A program made the position numbers and the translations under genes. Below the pieces are notes generated by a model. The model ran no database searches and had not been told where the DNA came from. It saw only the letters and a program-made list of their open reading frames with translations. From contig JAPWJW010000001.1 of NCBI GenBank assembly GCA_028283825.1, positions 186,001 through 250,000 on the forward strand: a stretch of DNA of 64,000 bases, given 5' to 3'. This document shows, one piece after another, positions 43,455-51,627 of this stretch. The DNA comes from Azospirillaceae bacterium (GTDB lineage: Bacteria; Pseudomonadota; Alphaproteobacteria; Azospirillales; Azospirillaceae). The number at the start of each line of letters is the position of its first letter. Within the stretch, counting starts at the first letter, position 1.

Positions 43455-44615
43455 ATGGATTTCACGCTTACCGAAGATCAGCGCCACCTGCAGGAAACGG
43501 CCCGGCGTTTCGCCCGCGCGGAGCTGCCGGACCTGGCCCGGGAGATGGAGGAAAAGGACGAGCCCCTGCCCGAGGCGATGCGCAAGCGCTATGCCGAGAT
43601 GGGCTTCCTGGGCATCAACCTGCCCACCGACTACGGCGGACTGGGCCTGGGTCATCTGGAGGCGCTGCTGGTGCTGGAGCAGTTCGCCATGGTCTCCCCC
43701 GCCGTGGCTTGGCCAATTTTCGAAAGCGCCACCGGCCCCGTGCGCACCGTGCAGCACTTCGCGCCGGAAGCGCTGAAGGCCGCGATCATCCCCGAGGTGA
43801 TCCGGGGCAACAAGATCGTGGCCGTGTCCATGTCCGAGCCCGCCGCCGGCACCGCGCTGACCGACCTGAAGACCCGCGCCCGGTTCGAGGGGGACGAGGT
43901 GGTGGTGACGGGCCAGAAGCGCTGGTGTTCAGGCGGCGGGCATTCCGACGTCTATATCGTCTATTGCCGCATGTCGGACGAGCCGGGTGCCAAGGGCATC
44001 GGCGCCGTGCTGGTGGAAAAGAACCGGCCCGGCATCAGCTTCGGCAGGCCTGAACGGCTGATGGGCTTCCGCGGCATCCCCAGCGCCGACATCTTCCTGG
44101 ATGAGGTGCGGGTGCCCGTCGGCAACATCATCGTGCCGGCCGGCGGCTTCGCCCGCCTGATGCAGGCTTTCAGCCTGGAGCGCTGCGGCAACGCCACCAT
44201 GTCGTTGGCCATCGCCGCCGCCGCTCTGGAGGACTCCGTTGAATACGTGCAGGGGCGTGAACAGTTCGGCAAGCCCATCGTCGACTTCCAGGCGGTGCAG
44301 TTGCGGCTGGCCGACATGGCCATGCGGGTGGAGGCGTCGCGCCTGCTGATCTATCGCGCCGCCGTCAATGCCCAGCAGGGCCTGCCATCCGTATTCGAAT
44401 CCAGTGTCGGAAAATGTTTCGCAAACGAAATGGTTCGCGATGTGGCCATTTCCGGCATGCAGCTCATGGGCGGTTACGGCTACTCGCGCGAGTACCGGAT
44501 GGAACAGCGGGTGCGCGACAGTTTCGCTTGGGGCATCGCCGGCGGCACCATCGACGTGCAGAAGACCAACATCGCGGCCAGCCTGGTGGGCCGGCGTTTC
44601 AACCAGCGCGGATGA
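43455..44615 (+). CDS. Acyl-CoA dehydrogenase (stand-alone)
   Basis: The 386-residue ACAD is complete in itself: VSMSEPAAGTALTDLKTRA, VTGQKRWCSGGGHSDV, GREQFGKPIVDFQAVQLRLADM and MGGYGYSREYRMEQRVRD. The C-terminal loop reads AGGTIDVQKTNIAASLVG, with Asp instead of the Glu of GGTxEI. Unlike the other ACADs here it has no adjacent partner and is probably a homotetramer. It lies 12 nt after the ADP-forming synthetase and 11 nt before the OYE-type gene, so it may act on the product of that activation. Confidence 0.92.
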   Translation: MDFTLTEDQRHLQETARRFARAELPDLAREMEEKDEPLPEAMRKRYAEMGFLGINLPTDYGGLGLGHLEALLVLEQFAMVSPAVAWPIFESATGPVRTVQHFAPEALKAAIIPEVIRGNKIVAVSMSEPAAGTALTDLKTRARFEGDEVVVTGQKRWCSGGGHSDVYIVYCRMSDEPGAKGIGAVLVEKNRPGISFGRPERLMGFRGIPSADIFLDEVRVPVGNIIVPAGGFARLMQAFSLERCGNATMSLAIAAAALEDSVEYVQGREQFGKPIVDFQAVQLRLADMAMRVEASRLLIYRAAVNAQQGLPSVFESSVGKCFANEMVRDVAISGMQLMGGYGYSREYRMEQRVRDSFAWGIAGGTIDVQKTNIAASLVGRRFNQRG

Positions 44616-44626
44616 GGGGGAACGTC

Positions 44627-46618
44627 ATGAACGCCACAACCCCTTATCCCCATCTGTTCAGCCCCTTCCAGCTAGGTACCGTGCGCCTGAAGAACCGGCT
44701 GGTGATGGCGCCCATGTCGACCGAACTGGGAGGGCGCGAGGGTGAGGTGACGCCCGACATGATCGCCTTCTATCGGGAACGGGCGCTCGGCGGCATGGGG
44801 CTGATCGTGGTGGAATACACCTGCGTCAGCCCCGACACCGGACGTGCCCATGAATTCCAGCTGACATTGGAATCGCGCCGCAACCTGGACGGCCATCGCC
44901 GCCTGGTGGAGACCGTGCACGCCGCCGGGGCGCATGTCTTCATGCAGCTTCAGCACTCGGGCCAATATGCCAACCGCACCCTGTTGCCCGGCGGCATGCC
45001 GGTGGCGCCCAGCGACGTCCCCCACCGCCGCGACCCGTCGCGGCTGGTGGCGCGCGGCTTGAGTGAGGTGGAGGTGGCGGACCTGGTCGAGGCCTTCACC
45101 AACACCGCGCGCTTGGCCGTGGAAGCGGGTTATGACGGTGTGGAACTGCACGGCGCCCACGGCTATCTGCTGACCCAGTTCCTGTCGCCCCTTACCAACC
45201 GGCGCGACGACCGCTGGGGCGGAGACGTGGAACGGCGGCTGGCGTTTCCCTTGGCCGTGATCGGCGCGGTGCGGGAAGCCATGGGTGATCGGGCTCTGGT
45301 CTACCGCCTGTCGGCTGATGAGTTCACCCCCGGCGGGCTGACCATAGACGACATGGAAGCCATCGCCCCACGCCTCGCGGCGGCCGGGGCCGACGCCCTG
45401 CACATCTCCACCGGTTGGGGTGTCGGGGCCTCGTTCGAGAAGGTGGTGGAACCCATGTCCACCGCCGAGGGCTGGCGCATTCCCTATGCCCGCCGCCTGC
45501 GTGACGCGGCCGGAGTGCCGGTGATCGCCGTCGGCCAGATCCGCTGGCCGGAAATGGCGGAGGCCGCGGTGGCCCACGAGGACGCCGACCTCGTGGCCTT
45601 GGGCCGCCCGATGCTGGCCGATCCGGACTGGGCCAACAAGGCACGGGCCGGCCGCCGGGACCTGATCCGTCCCTGCACCTCGTGTAATTGGTGCATCAGC
45701 CCGCACGAGGGGCGCCATCAGGTGGGCTGTGCCGAGAATCCCCGAACCGGAAACGAGCTGGACGCCGCCCTGCCCACCGACCTGGGCCGCGACCGCCGCG
45801 CCGTGGTGGTGGGGGCTGGCCCCGGTGGCATCGCCGCCGCCCTGCTTCTGCAGCAGAGCGGGTTTGAAACCCACCTGTTCGAACAGCGAACCCATACCGG
45901 CGGCGGCATCGTCGCTTCCGCCACCCCACCGGGGAAAGAAAAGCTGTTCTGGTACAACGACTACCTTCAGCGTCAGGTGACCGGCAGTGGCGTGCGCCTG
46001 CACCTGGGCCAGTCGGCCGACACGGGTGCTGTGCTGGCGTTGAGCCCCGCACTGACCATCATCGCCACGGGCACGCGGCCCATCAGCCTGCCCATCACCG
46101 GTCTGGATGACCCCATGGTCATGGACGCCTATGACCTGTTGATGGGGGAATGCGATGTCGACTTGGCCGCCGGCGGCCACGCCGTCGTATATGGCGGCGG
46201 GGAAACGGGGTGTGAGACGGCCGAATACCTGGCACACCGCGCCATTCGCGTGACACTGGTGACCCGCAGCCCGCGTGACAGCCTCGCGCGCTCGGCTGAA
46301 TGGGTCTACCGCCGCGCGCTGCTGGAACGCCTGGCGGCCAATCCATTGGTCGCCATTCTGGACAATAGCCACGTGCGAGCGGTGGGGAACGGCCGCGTGG
46401 TGATCGAGGGCGCCGGGCCCCAGGTCCACGATGTCGCCGCCGACCGCCTGATTCTGGCCCAGGGCCGGCAGCCGGCCAGTTCGCTGGCCGACGACCTGCG
46501 TGCCCAAGGCCTGGCTTGTGGGCTGGTGGGCGATAGCCGGCGGATGGGCCGCATCGGCGACGCCGTGCACATGGCCTACGCCACGGTCCGGGAACTGGCG
46601 GCGGGCCTGCCGGCATGA
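44627..46618 (+). CDS. NADH:flavin oxidoreductase / 2,4-dienoyl-CoA reductase-type FMN-FAD-FeS enzyme
   Basis: The 663-residue protein joins an old-yellow-enzyme TIM barrel (about 1-345), a cysteine cluster C350-x2-C353-x2-C356-x11-C368 for a [4Fe-4S] centre, and a C-terminal FAD/NAD-binding part with VVGAGPGGIAAAL and VVYGGGETGCETAEYL. The FMN site shows VMAPMSTELGG and GYDGVELHGAHGYLLTQFLSP. This is the layout of 2,4-dienoyl-CoA reductase, trimethylamine dehydrogenase and bile-acid enoate reductases BaiCD/BaiH. It probably reduces an activated C=C bond. GAGGGG lies 7 nt before ATG 44627, and the stop overlaps the CoA ligase start (ATGA). Confidence 0.9.
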   Translation: MNATTPYPHLFSPFQLGTVRLKNRLVMAPMSTELGGREGEVTPDMIAFYRERALGGMGLIVVEYTCVSPDTGRAHEFQLTLESRRNLDGHRRLVETVHAAGAHVFMQLQHSGQYANRTLLPGGMPVAPSDVPHRRDPSRLVARGLSEVEVADLVEAFTNTARLAVEAGYDGVELHGAHGYLLTQFLSPLTNRRDDRWGGDVERRLAFPLAVIGAVREAMGDRALVYRLSADEFTPGGLTIDDMEAIAPRLAAAGADALHISTGWGVGASFEKVVEPMSTAEGWRIPYARRLRDAAGVPVIAVGQIRWPEMAEAAVAHEDADLVALGRPMLADPDWANKARAGRRDLIRPCTSCNWCISPHEGRHQVGCAENPRTGNELDAALPTDLGRDRRAVVVGAGPGGIAAALLLQQSGFETHLFEQRTHTGGGIVASATPPGKEKLFWYNDYLQRQVTGSGVRLHLGQSADTGAVLALSPALTIIATGTRPISLPITGLDDPMVMDAYDLLMGECDVDLAAGGHAVVYGGGETGCETAEYLAHRAIRVTLVTRSPRDSLARSAEWVYRRALLERLAANPLVAILDNSHVRAVGNGRVVIEGAGPQVHDVAADRLILAQGRQPASSLADDLRAQGLACGLVGDSRRMGRIGDAVHMAYATVRELAAGLPA

Positions 46619-48093
46619 TCGACATCACCGCACAAGTGGCCGCCGCTTTGCGGGGCGATCCCGACACCGCCCTGTTTGACTATCAGGGCCGGGCCTGGAC
46701 GCGGGCGCAGGTGGCCGCCTTGGCCACCCGGGTCACAGCCTTGCTGGACCAGGCAGGGGTGGGTCCCGACGACGCCGTCGGCGTGGTGGTGCGCAACCGA
46801 CCGCAACACGCGGCGGCAATGCTGGGGCTGATTTCCTCCCGCCGAGCGATGACCACGCTTTACGCCATGCAATCACCGGAAGCCTTGGCGCGCGACGTGC
46901 GGGAGGGCGGGTTCGCCGCCATCATCGCCGATACCCGGGACTGGAGCGATCCTGTGAGGACCGCCGCCGACGGCCTGTTGGGCATCCGCCTTGCCGCGGA
47001 CGGAACGGCTGATCTGGTCCCCGGGCGCGACCGGATCGGTCCCGGCCCCTTCCGGCACTTCACCGCCGAACCCGGCATCGAGATCCTGTCCAGCGGCACG
47101 ACGGGCAAGCCCAAGCGCATCCTGTTTCCGTTCCGCATGCTGGTGCGGGCAGTGGAGAGCGTCACGGCCGGACATAACGACGCGGTACCGGAACCGGAGA
47201 TTCTGACCTGGCCTTACGGCGGCATCGGCGGCATGTGCAATCTGGTCGCCAGCGCCGTCATTGGCCGCCACACCACGCTGTTCGACAAGTTCAACGTCGC
47301 CGAATGGGCCGACGCTGTCCGCCGGCGGCGACCACGCTGGGTCAGCGGGCCACCCGCCGTGGCGCGCATGGTATTGGACGCCCAGGTGCCCAAGGAAGAC
47401 CTGGCCAGTGTCGAATGCTTCTATGGGGGTGGCGCCCCCATGCCGCCAGCCCTGCAGACCGAATTCGAAGAGACCTACGGCATCAAGGTCATCTGGGCCT
47501 ATGGCGCGACGGAGTTCTGCGGCACGGTCGTCAGCTGGACGCCCGCACTGTATGAGCGCTATCGCGACGCCAAGCTGGGCGCCATGGGCAAGGCCCTGCC
47601 TGGCATCAGCCTGCGGGTGGTCGATACGGTGACGGGCGCCCCGTTGCCGGCCGACCGGGAAGGCTATCTGGAGGCCCTGGTGCCGGCAGTCAGCGCCGAC
47701 TGGATCCGCACCACGGACCTGGCCCTCATCGATGCCGACGGCTTCGTCTTCCACCGGGGCCGGGGCGATGGCGCCATCCTGCGGGGCGGCTTCAAGGTGT
47801 TGCCGGAAAAGGTGGCCGCCGTCCTGCAAAGCCATCCCGCGGTGCTGGACGCCGCCGTGGTCGGCCTGGCCGACCATCGCCTGGGACAGGTGCCCGTGGC
47901 CGCCGTCGAAGCGCGGGCCGGGATGCCAGTCCCCACGGAAGCCGACCTGCTGGCGTTGGCCCGGCGGGAACTGGTGGCCCATCACGTCCCGATCCGCGTG
48001 CGGGTGATGGAGGCCCTACCCCGCACCGCTTCGCTGAAAGTTGACCTGGCGGCCGTGCGCCGTCTGTTCGAAGAGGAAACGATACATGGTTAG
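46615..48093 (+). CDS. AMP-forming acyl-CoA synthetase
   Basis: The 492-residue adenylate-forming ligase has the P-loop ILSSGTTGKPKR, AYGATEF, the hinge TTDLALIDADGFVFHRGRGDGAILRGG and the C-terminal Lys in RTASLKVD. It makes an acyl-AMP and then an acyl-CoA from a free acid. At 492 residues it is near the lower end for the family but complete in motifs. It overlaps the OYE gene by 4 nt and the next gene by 8 nt. The substrate is presumably a pathway acid; a second AMP-forming ligase is at 54565-56184. Confidence 0.9.
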   Translation: MIDITAQVAAALRGDPDTALFDYQGRAWTRAQVAALATRVTALLDQAGVGPDDAVGVVVRNRPQHAAAMLGLISSRRAMTTLYAMQSPEALARDVREGGFAAIIADTRDWSDPVRTAADGLLGIRLAADGTADLVPGRDRIGPGPFRHFTAEPGIEILSSGTTGKPKRILFPFRMLVRAVESVTAGHNDAVPEPEILTWPYGGIGGMCNLVASAVIGRHTTLFDKFNVAEWADAVRRRRPRWVSGPPAVARMVLDAQVPKEDLASVECFYGGGAPMPPALQTEFEETYGIKVIWAYGATEFCGTVVSWTPALYERYRDAKLGAMGKALPGISLRVVDTVTGAPLPADREGYLEALVPAVSADWIRTTDLALIDADGFVFHRGRGDGAILRGGFKVLPEKVAAVLQSHPAVLDAAVVGLADHRLGQVPVAAVEARAGMPVPTEADLLALARRELVAHHVPIRVRVMEALPRTASLKVDLAAVRRLFEEETIHG

Positions 48094-48697
48094 GGGTTTG
48101 GACAAGGGCCAGAAGGTGGCCTTGCTGGTGAACGAGGCCCAAGTCGGCGTCATGGATCCGGCCTATTCGATCTTCCCCGCATTGGCGCAGCAGGTGGAGG
48201 CGCGCGGTATCGTGCCGCGGATCGCCGCTTTGATGGACCAGTTCCGGGCCCGCGGGCTGCCCATCTTCCACTTGCCGGTGGTGCACCGCCCCGATTTCGC
48301 GGATGTGACGCCCAATTCCCTGATCAGCGGCGTCACCCTCAAGGGCCGGCGTATGGCGGCGGGATCGATTGAGGCTGACTATATCGATATCCTGCGGCCG
48401 GGGCCGACCGACTACGTCGTCAGCCGATCATCCGGCTTCATCGCCTTCCTGGAAACCAGCCTGGACGCCACCTTGCGCCGGCTGGGCGTGCAGACCGTGG
48501 TGCTGACCGGCGTTTCGGTCAACGTCGCGCTTCCGGGCAACACCATGGCCGCGGTGGATCTGGGATATCAGGTGGTGATCCCCGAAGACTGCGTCGCGGG
48601 CACAGACCCCGCCGTCCACCGGACGCTGGTGGACAACCAGCTCCGGGTCCTGGCCACGATCAGCACCAGCGAGGAAGTGACCGCCGCGCTGGGCTAG
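48086..48697 (+). CDS. Isochorismatase-fold protein lacking the catalytic triad (probable pseudoenzyme)
   Basis: The 203-residue protein follows the cysteine hydrolase (isochorismatase/nicotinamidase) fold in length and order. The usual D-K-C triad is replaced: LLVNEAQVG has Glu17 where Asp is expected, VVSRSSGFIAFLET has Arg114 where Lys is expected, and LTGVSVNVALPGNT has Ala148 where the nucleophilic Cys should be. Hydrolysis by the family mechanism is therefore unlikely, and a binding or regulatory role is possible. GAGGAA precedes ATG 48086, which overlaps the CoA ligase end by 8 nt, so it is translated with that operon. Confidence 0.82.
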   Translation: MVRGLDKGQKVALLVNEAQVGVMDPAYSIFPALAQQVEARGIVPRIAALMDQFRARGLPIFHLPVVHRPDFADVTPNSLISGVTLKGRRMAAGSIEADYIDILRPGPTDYVVSRSSGFIAFLETSLDATLRRLGVQTVVLTGVSVNVALPGNTMAAVDLGYQVVIPEDCVAGTDPAVHRTLVDNQLRVLATISTSEEVTAALG

Positions 48698-48719
48698 GCG
48701 GCGGTCACGGGACCCATCT

Positions 48720-49505
48720 TCAAAAGGCGGATTTGTGGCTTCCGCCATCAACGCCGATCCATTCGCCGCTGATGTAGCCGGCGAGGTCGGAACAGAGATA
48801 GGCGATGGTCGAGGCGATTTCCCGCGGGCGGCCGACGCGGCCTGCGGGGATCAGCTTATGCAGGAAGTCGCCGACCTTGTCGGGCGTGATTCCAGCCTTC
48901 TTTTCCAGATAACCGTACATGTTGTCGGTGCCGATCCAGCCAGGCGCCACGGTGTTGCAGGTGATGCCGAATTTCGCCACCTCGTCCGACAGCGTCTTCA
49001 TGAAGCCCACCGCGGCCGGACGGGTGGTGTTGGCCAGCATATGATGGATGTTTCCCGCCGGTTCCTTGGCCGTACCTGAGCCGATGGCGACGAAGCGCCC
49101 CCATCCCTTGCTCTTCATCGCCGGAATGACCTCGCGGGCGAGATAGACCACCGACATCGCGTAGACGATGAAGAAGCGCTCGAAATCCTCGTCCCTCACA
49201 TCGTCGAAGTCGCCGGCGATGTTTTCCATGACGTTGCTGATCGCGATGTCCGGTGCGCCGAATTCCGCCGTTACGGCCGCCACCGCCTGATGGACGCCCG
49301 CCCGCGTGGTCAGGTCCGAGGAATAGCCCATCGCCGTTCCACCCCGGCTGCGGATTAGTTCCACCGTGTCGTCGATGGGCCCCTGGGTGCGCGCGACGAT
49401 GGCCACCTTGCAGCCCTCTTCCGCCAGCATCAGCGCCGCCTCGCGCGCCATGCCCTTGCTGCCGCCCGACACGAAGGCGACCTTGTCCCTGATACCGAAA
49501 TCCAT
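48720..49505 (-). CDS. Non-canonical SDR family protein
   Basis: The 261-residue protein has the SDR start SGGSKGMAREAA and the ending ISGEWIGVDGGSHKSAF. The strand-4 motif NNAG reads ISNVMEN, and the catalytic Tyr-x3-Lys is missing: the helix reads NIHHMLANTTRPAAVGFMKTL. A subgroup of SDRs with SNxxR in place of YxxxK exists, some of which act as dehydratases or isomerases, so a non-redox role is possible. MDFGIR at 49505 has GGGAG 6 nt upstream. It converges on the isochorismatase-like gene with a 22-nt gap. Confidence 0.82.
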   Translation of the reverse strand: MDFGIRDKVAFVSGGSKGMAREAALMLAEEGCKVAIVARTQGPIDDTVELIRSRGGTAMGYSSDLTTRAGVHQAVAAVTAEFGAPDIAISNVMENIAGDFDDVRDEDFERFFIVYAMSVVYLAREVIPAMKSKGWGRFVAIGSGTAKEPAGNIHHMLANTTRPAAVGFMKTLSDEVAKFGITCNTVAPGWIGTDNMYGYLEKKAGITPDKVGDFLHKLIPAGRVGRPREIASTIAYLCSDLAGYISGEWIGVDGGSHKSAF

Positions 49506-49578
49506 GATGCTCTCCCTCTCCATTATTTAGAGAAATTTGCTGTCATGGATACTATTCGATCTACCAATTCCACTTGGC

Positions 49579-49598
49579 GTTTCCGCATTCGTGGAAAC
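49579..49598. promoter_or_regulatory. Inverted repeat upstream of the SDR at 49505
   Basis: GTTTCC and GGAAAC form 6-bp arms separated by 8 nt, within the AT-rich 146-bp gap between the epoxide hydrolase and the SDR. The gap is long for this operon and could hold a separate promoter for the SDR; this repeat, 74 nt from its start, is a candidate operator. No related copy was noticed. Confidence 0.3.
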
Positions 49599-49651
49599 AA
49601 TGATTATATCTGTGATTGGAGTTGACGTGACTACAATTCAGTCTCGGATGT

Positions 49652-50794
49652 TCACGACCAGACCTTATTCGCCCACGCCGTCACATCTTTCACAAACACG
49701 TCTGGCTGCTCCATAGCGGCGAAGTGGCCGCCCGCCGCAGGCTCCGTCCAGTGCACCAGGTTGTACAGCAGCTCGATGCGGCTGCGCGGCGGCGGCGGCA
49801 TCAGGGCGTCACCAGGGAAGGCCGCGAAGCCGGTGGAGACCTCGCAACGCCGGCCGGGCGGCAGGTTGATGCCGCCCTCGCGGATCAGGCCATGATAGAA
49901 CCACAGCGACGTGGGGAAGCTGCCGGTCATCAGGTACAGCAGGACGTTGGTCGCCAAGTGATCCAGACCGAACACGTCCTCCAGATCACCACCACGCAAG
50001 TCCGCCCAGTCATGGAAGCGCTCCAGAATCCAGGCGGCCTGGCCCAGAGGGTTTCCGGCCGTAGCCCAGGCCAGCGACAGCGGCTTCATCATCTGGACCA
50101 TGCTGTAACCGCTCAGCATCTGCTGGGCCATGGCGGAGCGTTGCGCCCAGGCCCCCTCCTCGGCGTTCTGTGGCGGCGTCTCGCTTCGCAGACCTGCCAT
50201 ATTGAGGTGTATGCCTCGCACCGCCGTTGCGAAACCCATGCCCAATTGCGAGGCCACCAAGCTACCCCAGTCCCCCCCCTGGGCCAGGTAGTGGGGATAC
50301 CCCAGCACCTCCGTCATGAGCCGGTTCCACAGCGCCGCCGTGGCCTTCGGCCCCATGGGCTGGACCGGCTTGCCGCTATAGGCGTAACCAGGCAGGCTGG
50401 GGATCACTAGGTCGAAGGCGTCCTTCACCTGGCCGCCATGGCGCGACGGGAAGGCCAGGCGGTCCACCACCCCCCAGAACTCGTAGTGCGACCCCGGCCA
50501 GCCATGGGTCAGCACCAGTGGCCGGGTACCATGACCCTCCCCCTTCACATGCACAAAGTGGATGGTTTGGCCGTCGATGTCCGCCAGGAACTGAGGATAG
50601 CGGTTCAGGTTGTCCTGCGCGCCCTGCCAATCAAATCCTTGCAGCAGATGTCGGCGAAAGCGTTCCAGGAATTCCCGGTCGCAACCCAGCGCCCAGCCGG
50701 CGCCCGGCGGAGCCTCCGGCAAGGAACAGGCCGCCAGCTGGGCCTTCGTCGCATTGATCTGAGCCGGCGTCCATTGGACCTGGAAGGGTCGCAT
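49652..50794 (-). CDS. Epoxide hydrolase (EHN-type alpha/beta hydrolase)
   Basis: The 380-residue protein has the N-terminal epoxide-hydrolase domain (FQVQWTPAQINATKAQLAA, then FDWQGAQDNLNRYPQFLADIDG). A hydrolase domain follows with oxyanion HGWPGS (97-102), nucleophile Asp175 in QGGDWGS and a C-terminal His in GGHFAAMEQPD. This matches microsomal-type (EPHX1-like) epoxide hydrolases. It would open an epoxide to a diol; terpene or sterol epoxides are reasonable candidates here. It lies 14 nt downstream of the SDR at 50809, with a 146-bp gap to the next SDR gene. Confidence 0.9.
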   Translation of the reverse strand: MRPFQVQWTPAQINATKAQLAACSLPEAPPGAGWALGCDREFLERFRRHLLQGFDWQGAQDNLNRYPQFLADIDGQTIHFVHVKGEGHGTRPLVLTHGWPGSHYEFWGVVDRLAFPSRHGGQVKDAFDLVIPSLPGYAYSGKPVQPMGPKATAALWNRLMTEVLGYPHYLAQGGDWGSLVASQLGMGFATAVRGIHLNMAGLRSETPPQNAEEGAWAQRSAMAQQMLSGYSMVQMMKPLSLAWATAGNPLGQAAWILERFHDWADLRGGDLEDVFGLDHLATNVLLYLMTGSFPTSLWFYHGLIREGGINLPPGRRCEVSTGFAAFPGDALMPPPPRSRIELLYNLVHWTEPAAGGHFAAMEQPDVFVKDVTAWANKVWS

Positions 50795-50808
50795 CGTTTG
50801 GGATTCCT

Positions 50809-51627
50809 TCAGGTGATCGACGGCGTGATGCCGCCGTCGATATGCAGGTTGGTGCCGTTGATGAAGTCGGCCCGCGGGCTGGCCAGGAAAGCCACGGCAT
50901 AGGCGATGTCGGCCACCTCACCGATACGGCGCACCGTTTGGCCGGAACCGCTGGCGACGTAGTCCTCGGCCTGTTTCAGGTCATCGCCCCAGCCACGCTT
51001 GGTGGCGAAATGGCGCAGGAACTGCTCCAACCCCTCCGTCCGGATCATGCCAGGGGAAATGCAATTGCTGGTGACACCGCTCTTGGCGATAGCCTTGGAG
51101 AGGCCCAGCGAGAAGTTCAGCATCGCCGCCTTCGCCGGCCCATAATCCGGCTGGGCGGACGTCGGGGTGAGCGCCGCGCCGGTGGCGATGTTGATCACCC
51201 GGCCCCATCCCCGCCCCCGCATCGGCGGAACCAGCGCGTGAATCAGCCGCACCGCCGCCAGGACGTTGCGCTGGTACGTCACCATCCAGTCCGATGTGCC
51301 CAGCGCAAACCAGGACTTGTTGGGTACATCGGCGCTGCCGCCGGCGTTATTGACCAGGATATCGATGCCACCCAGCGCCGAGACGGCCCGTTCGGCCACC
51401 TCAGCCGCGCCGGCGTCGGTGGCAAGGTCACCGCAAACCAGCTGCACCGAAGCGCCACGGCCGGCCAACCGGTCCGCCACCGCCCGGCCCCGGCCTCCAT
51501 CCCGGCCATGGATCACCACGGCGGCCCCCTCGGCCGCCAGCAGTTCCGCGATCCCGACGCCAATGCCCGACGTGCTGCCGGTCACCAGCACGCGCTTGCC
51601 CGTCAATTCCAAGTCCACGGCAGTCAT
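50809..51627 (-). CDS. SDR family oxidoreductase
   Basis: The 272-residue canonical SDR has TGSTSGIGVG, NNAGGSAD, Ser in NIATGAALTP, the YGPAK pair and the ending INGTNLHIDGGITPSIT. It resembles 3-oxoacyl reductase-like dehydrogenases with an extended loop (FALGTSDWMVTYQRN). It overlaps the aldehyde dehydrogenase gene by 4 nt, suggesting alcohol to aldehyde to acid oxidation by the two neighbours. Confidence 0.9.
   Translation of the reverse strand: MTAVDLELTGKRVLVTGSTSGIGVGIAELLAAEGAAVVIHGRDGGRGRAVADRLAGRGASVQLVCGDLATDAGAAEVAERAVSALGGIDILVNNAGGSADVPNKSWFALGTSDWMVTYQRNVLAAVRLIHALVPPMRGRGWGRVINIATGAALTPTSAQPDYGPAKAAMLNFSLGLSKAIAKSGVTSNCISPGMIRTEGLEQFLRHFATKRGWGDDLKQAEDYVASGSGQTVRRIGEVADIAYAVAFLASPRADFINGTNLHIDGGITPSIT

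Noticed and set aside
44672-46570. A 632-codon open frame on the minus strand
   Set aside because: Antisense shadow of the OYE-type gene, with His/Gly/Gln-rich composition and no recognisable motif.
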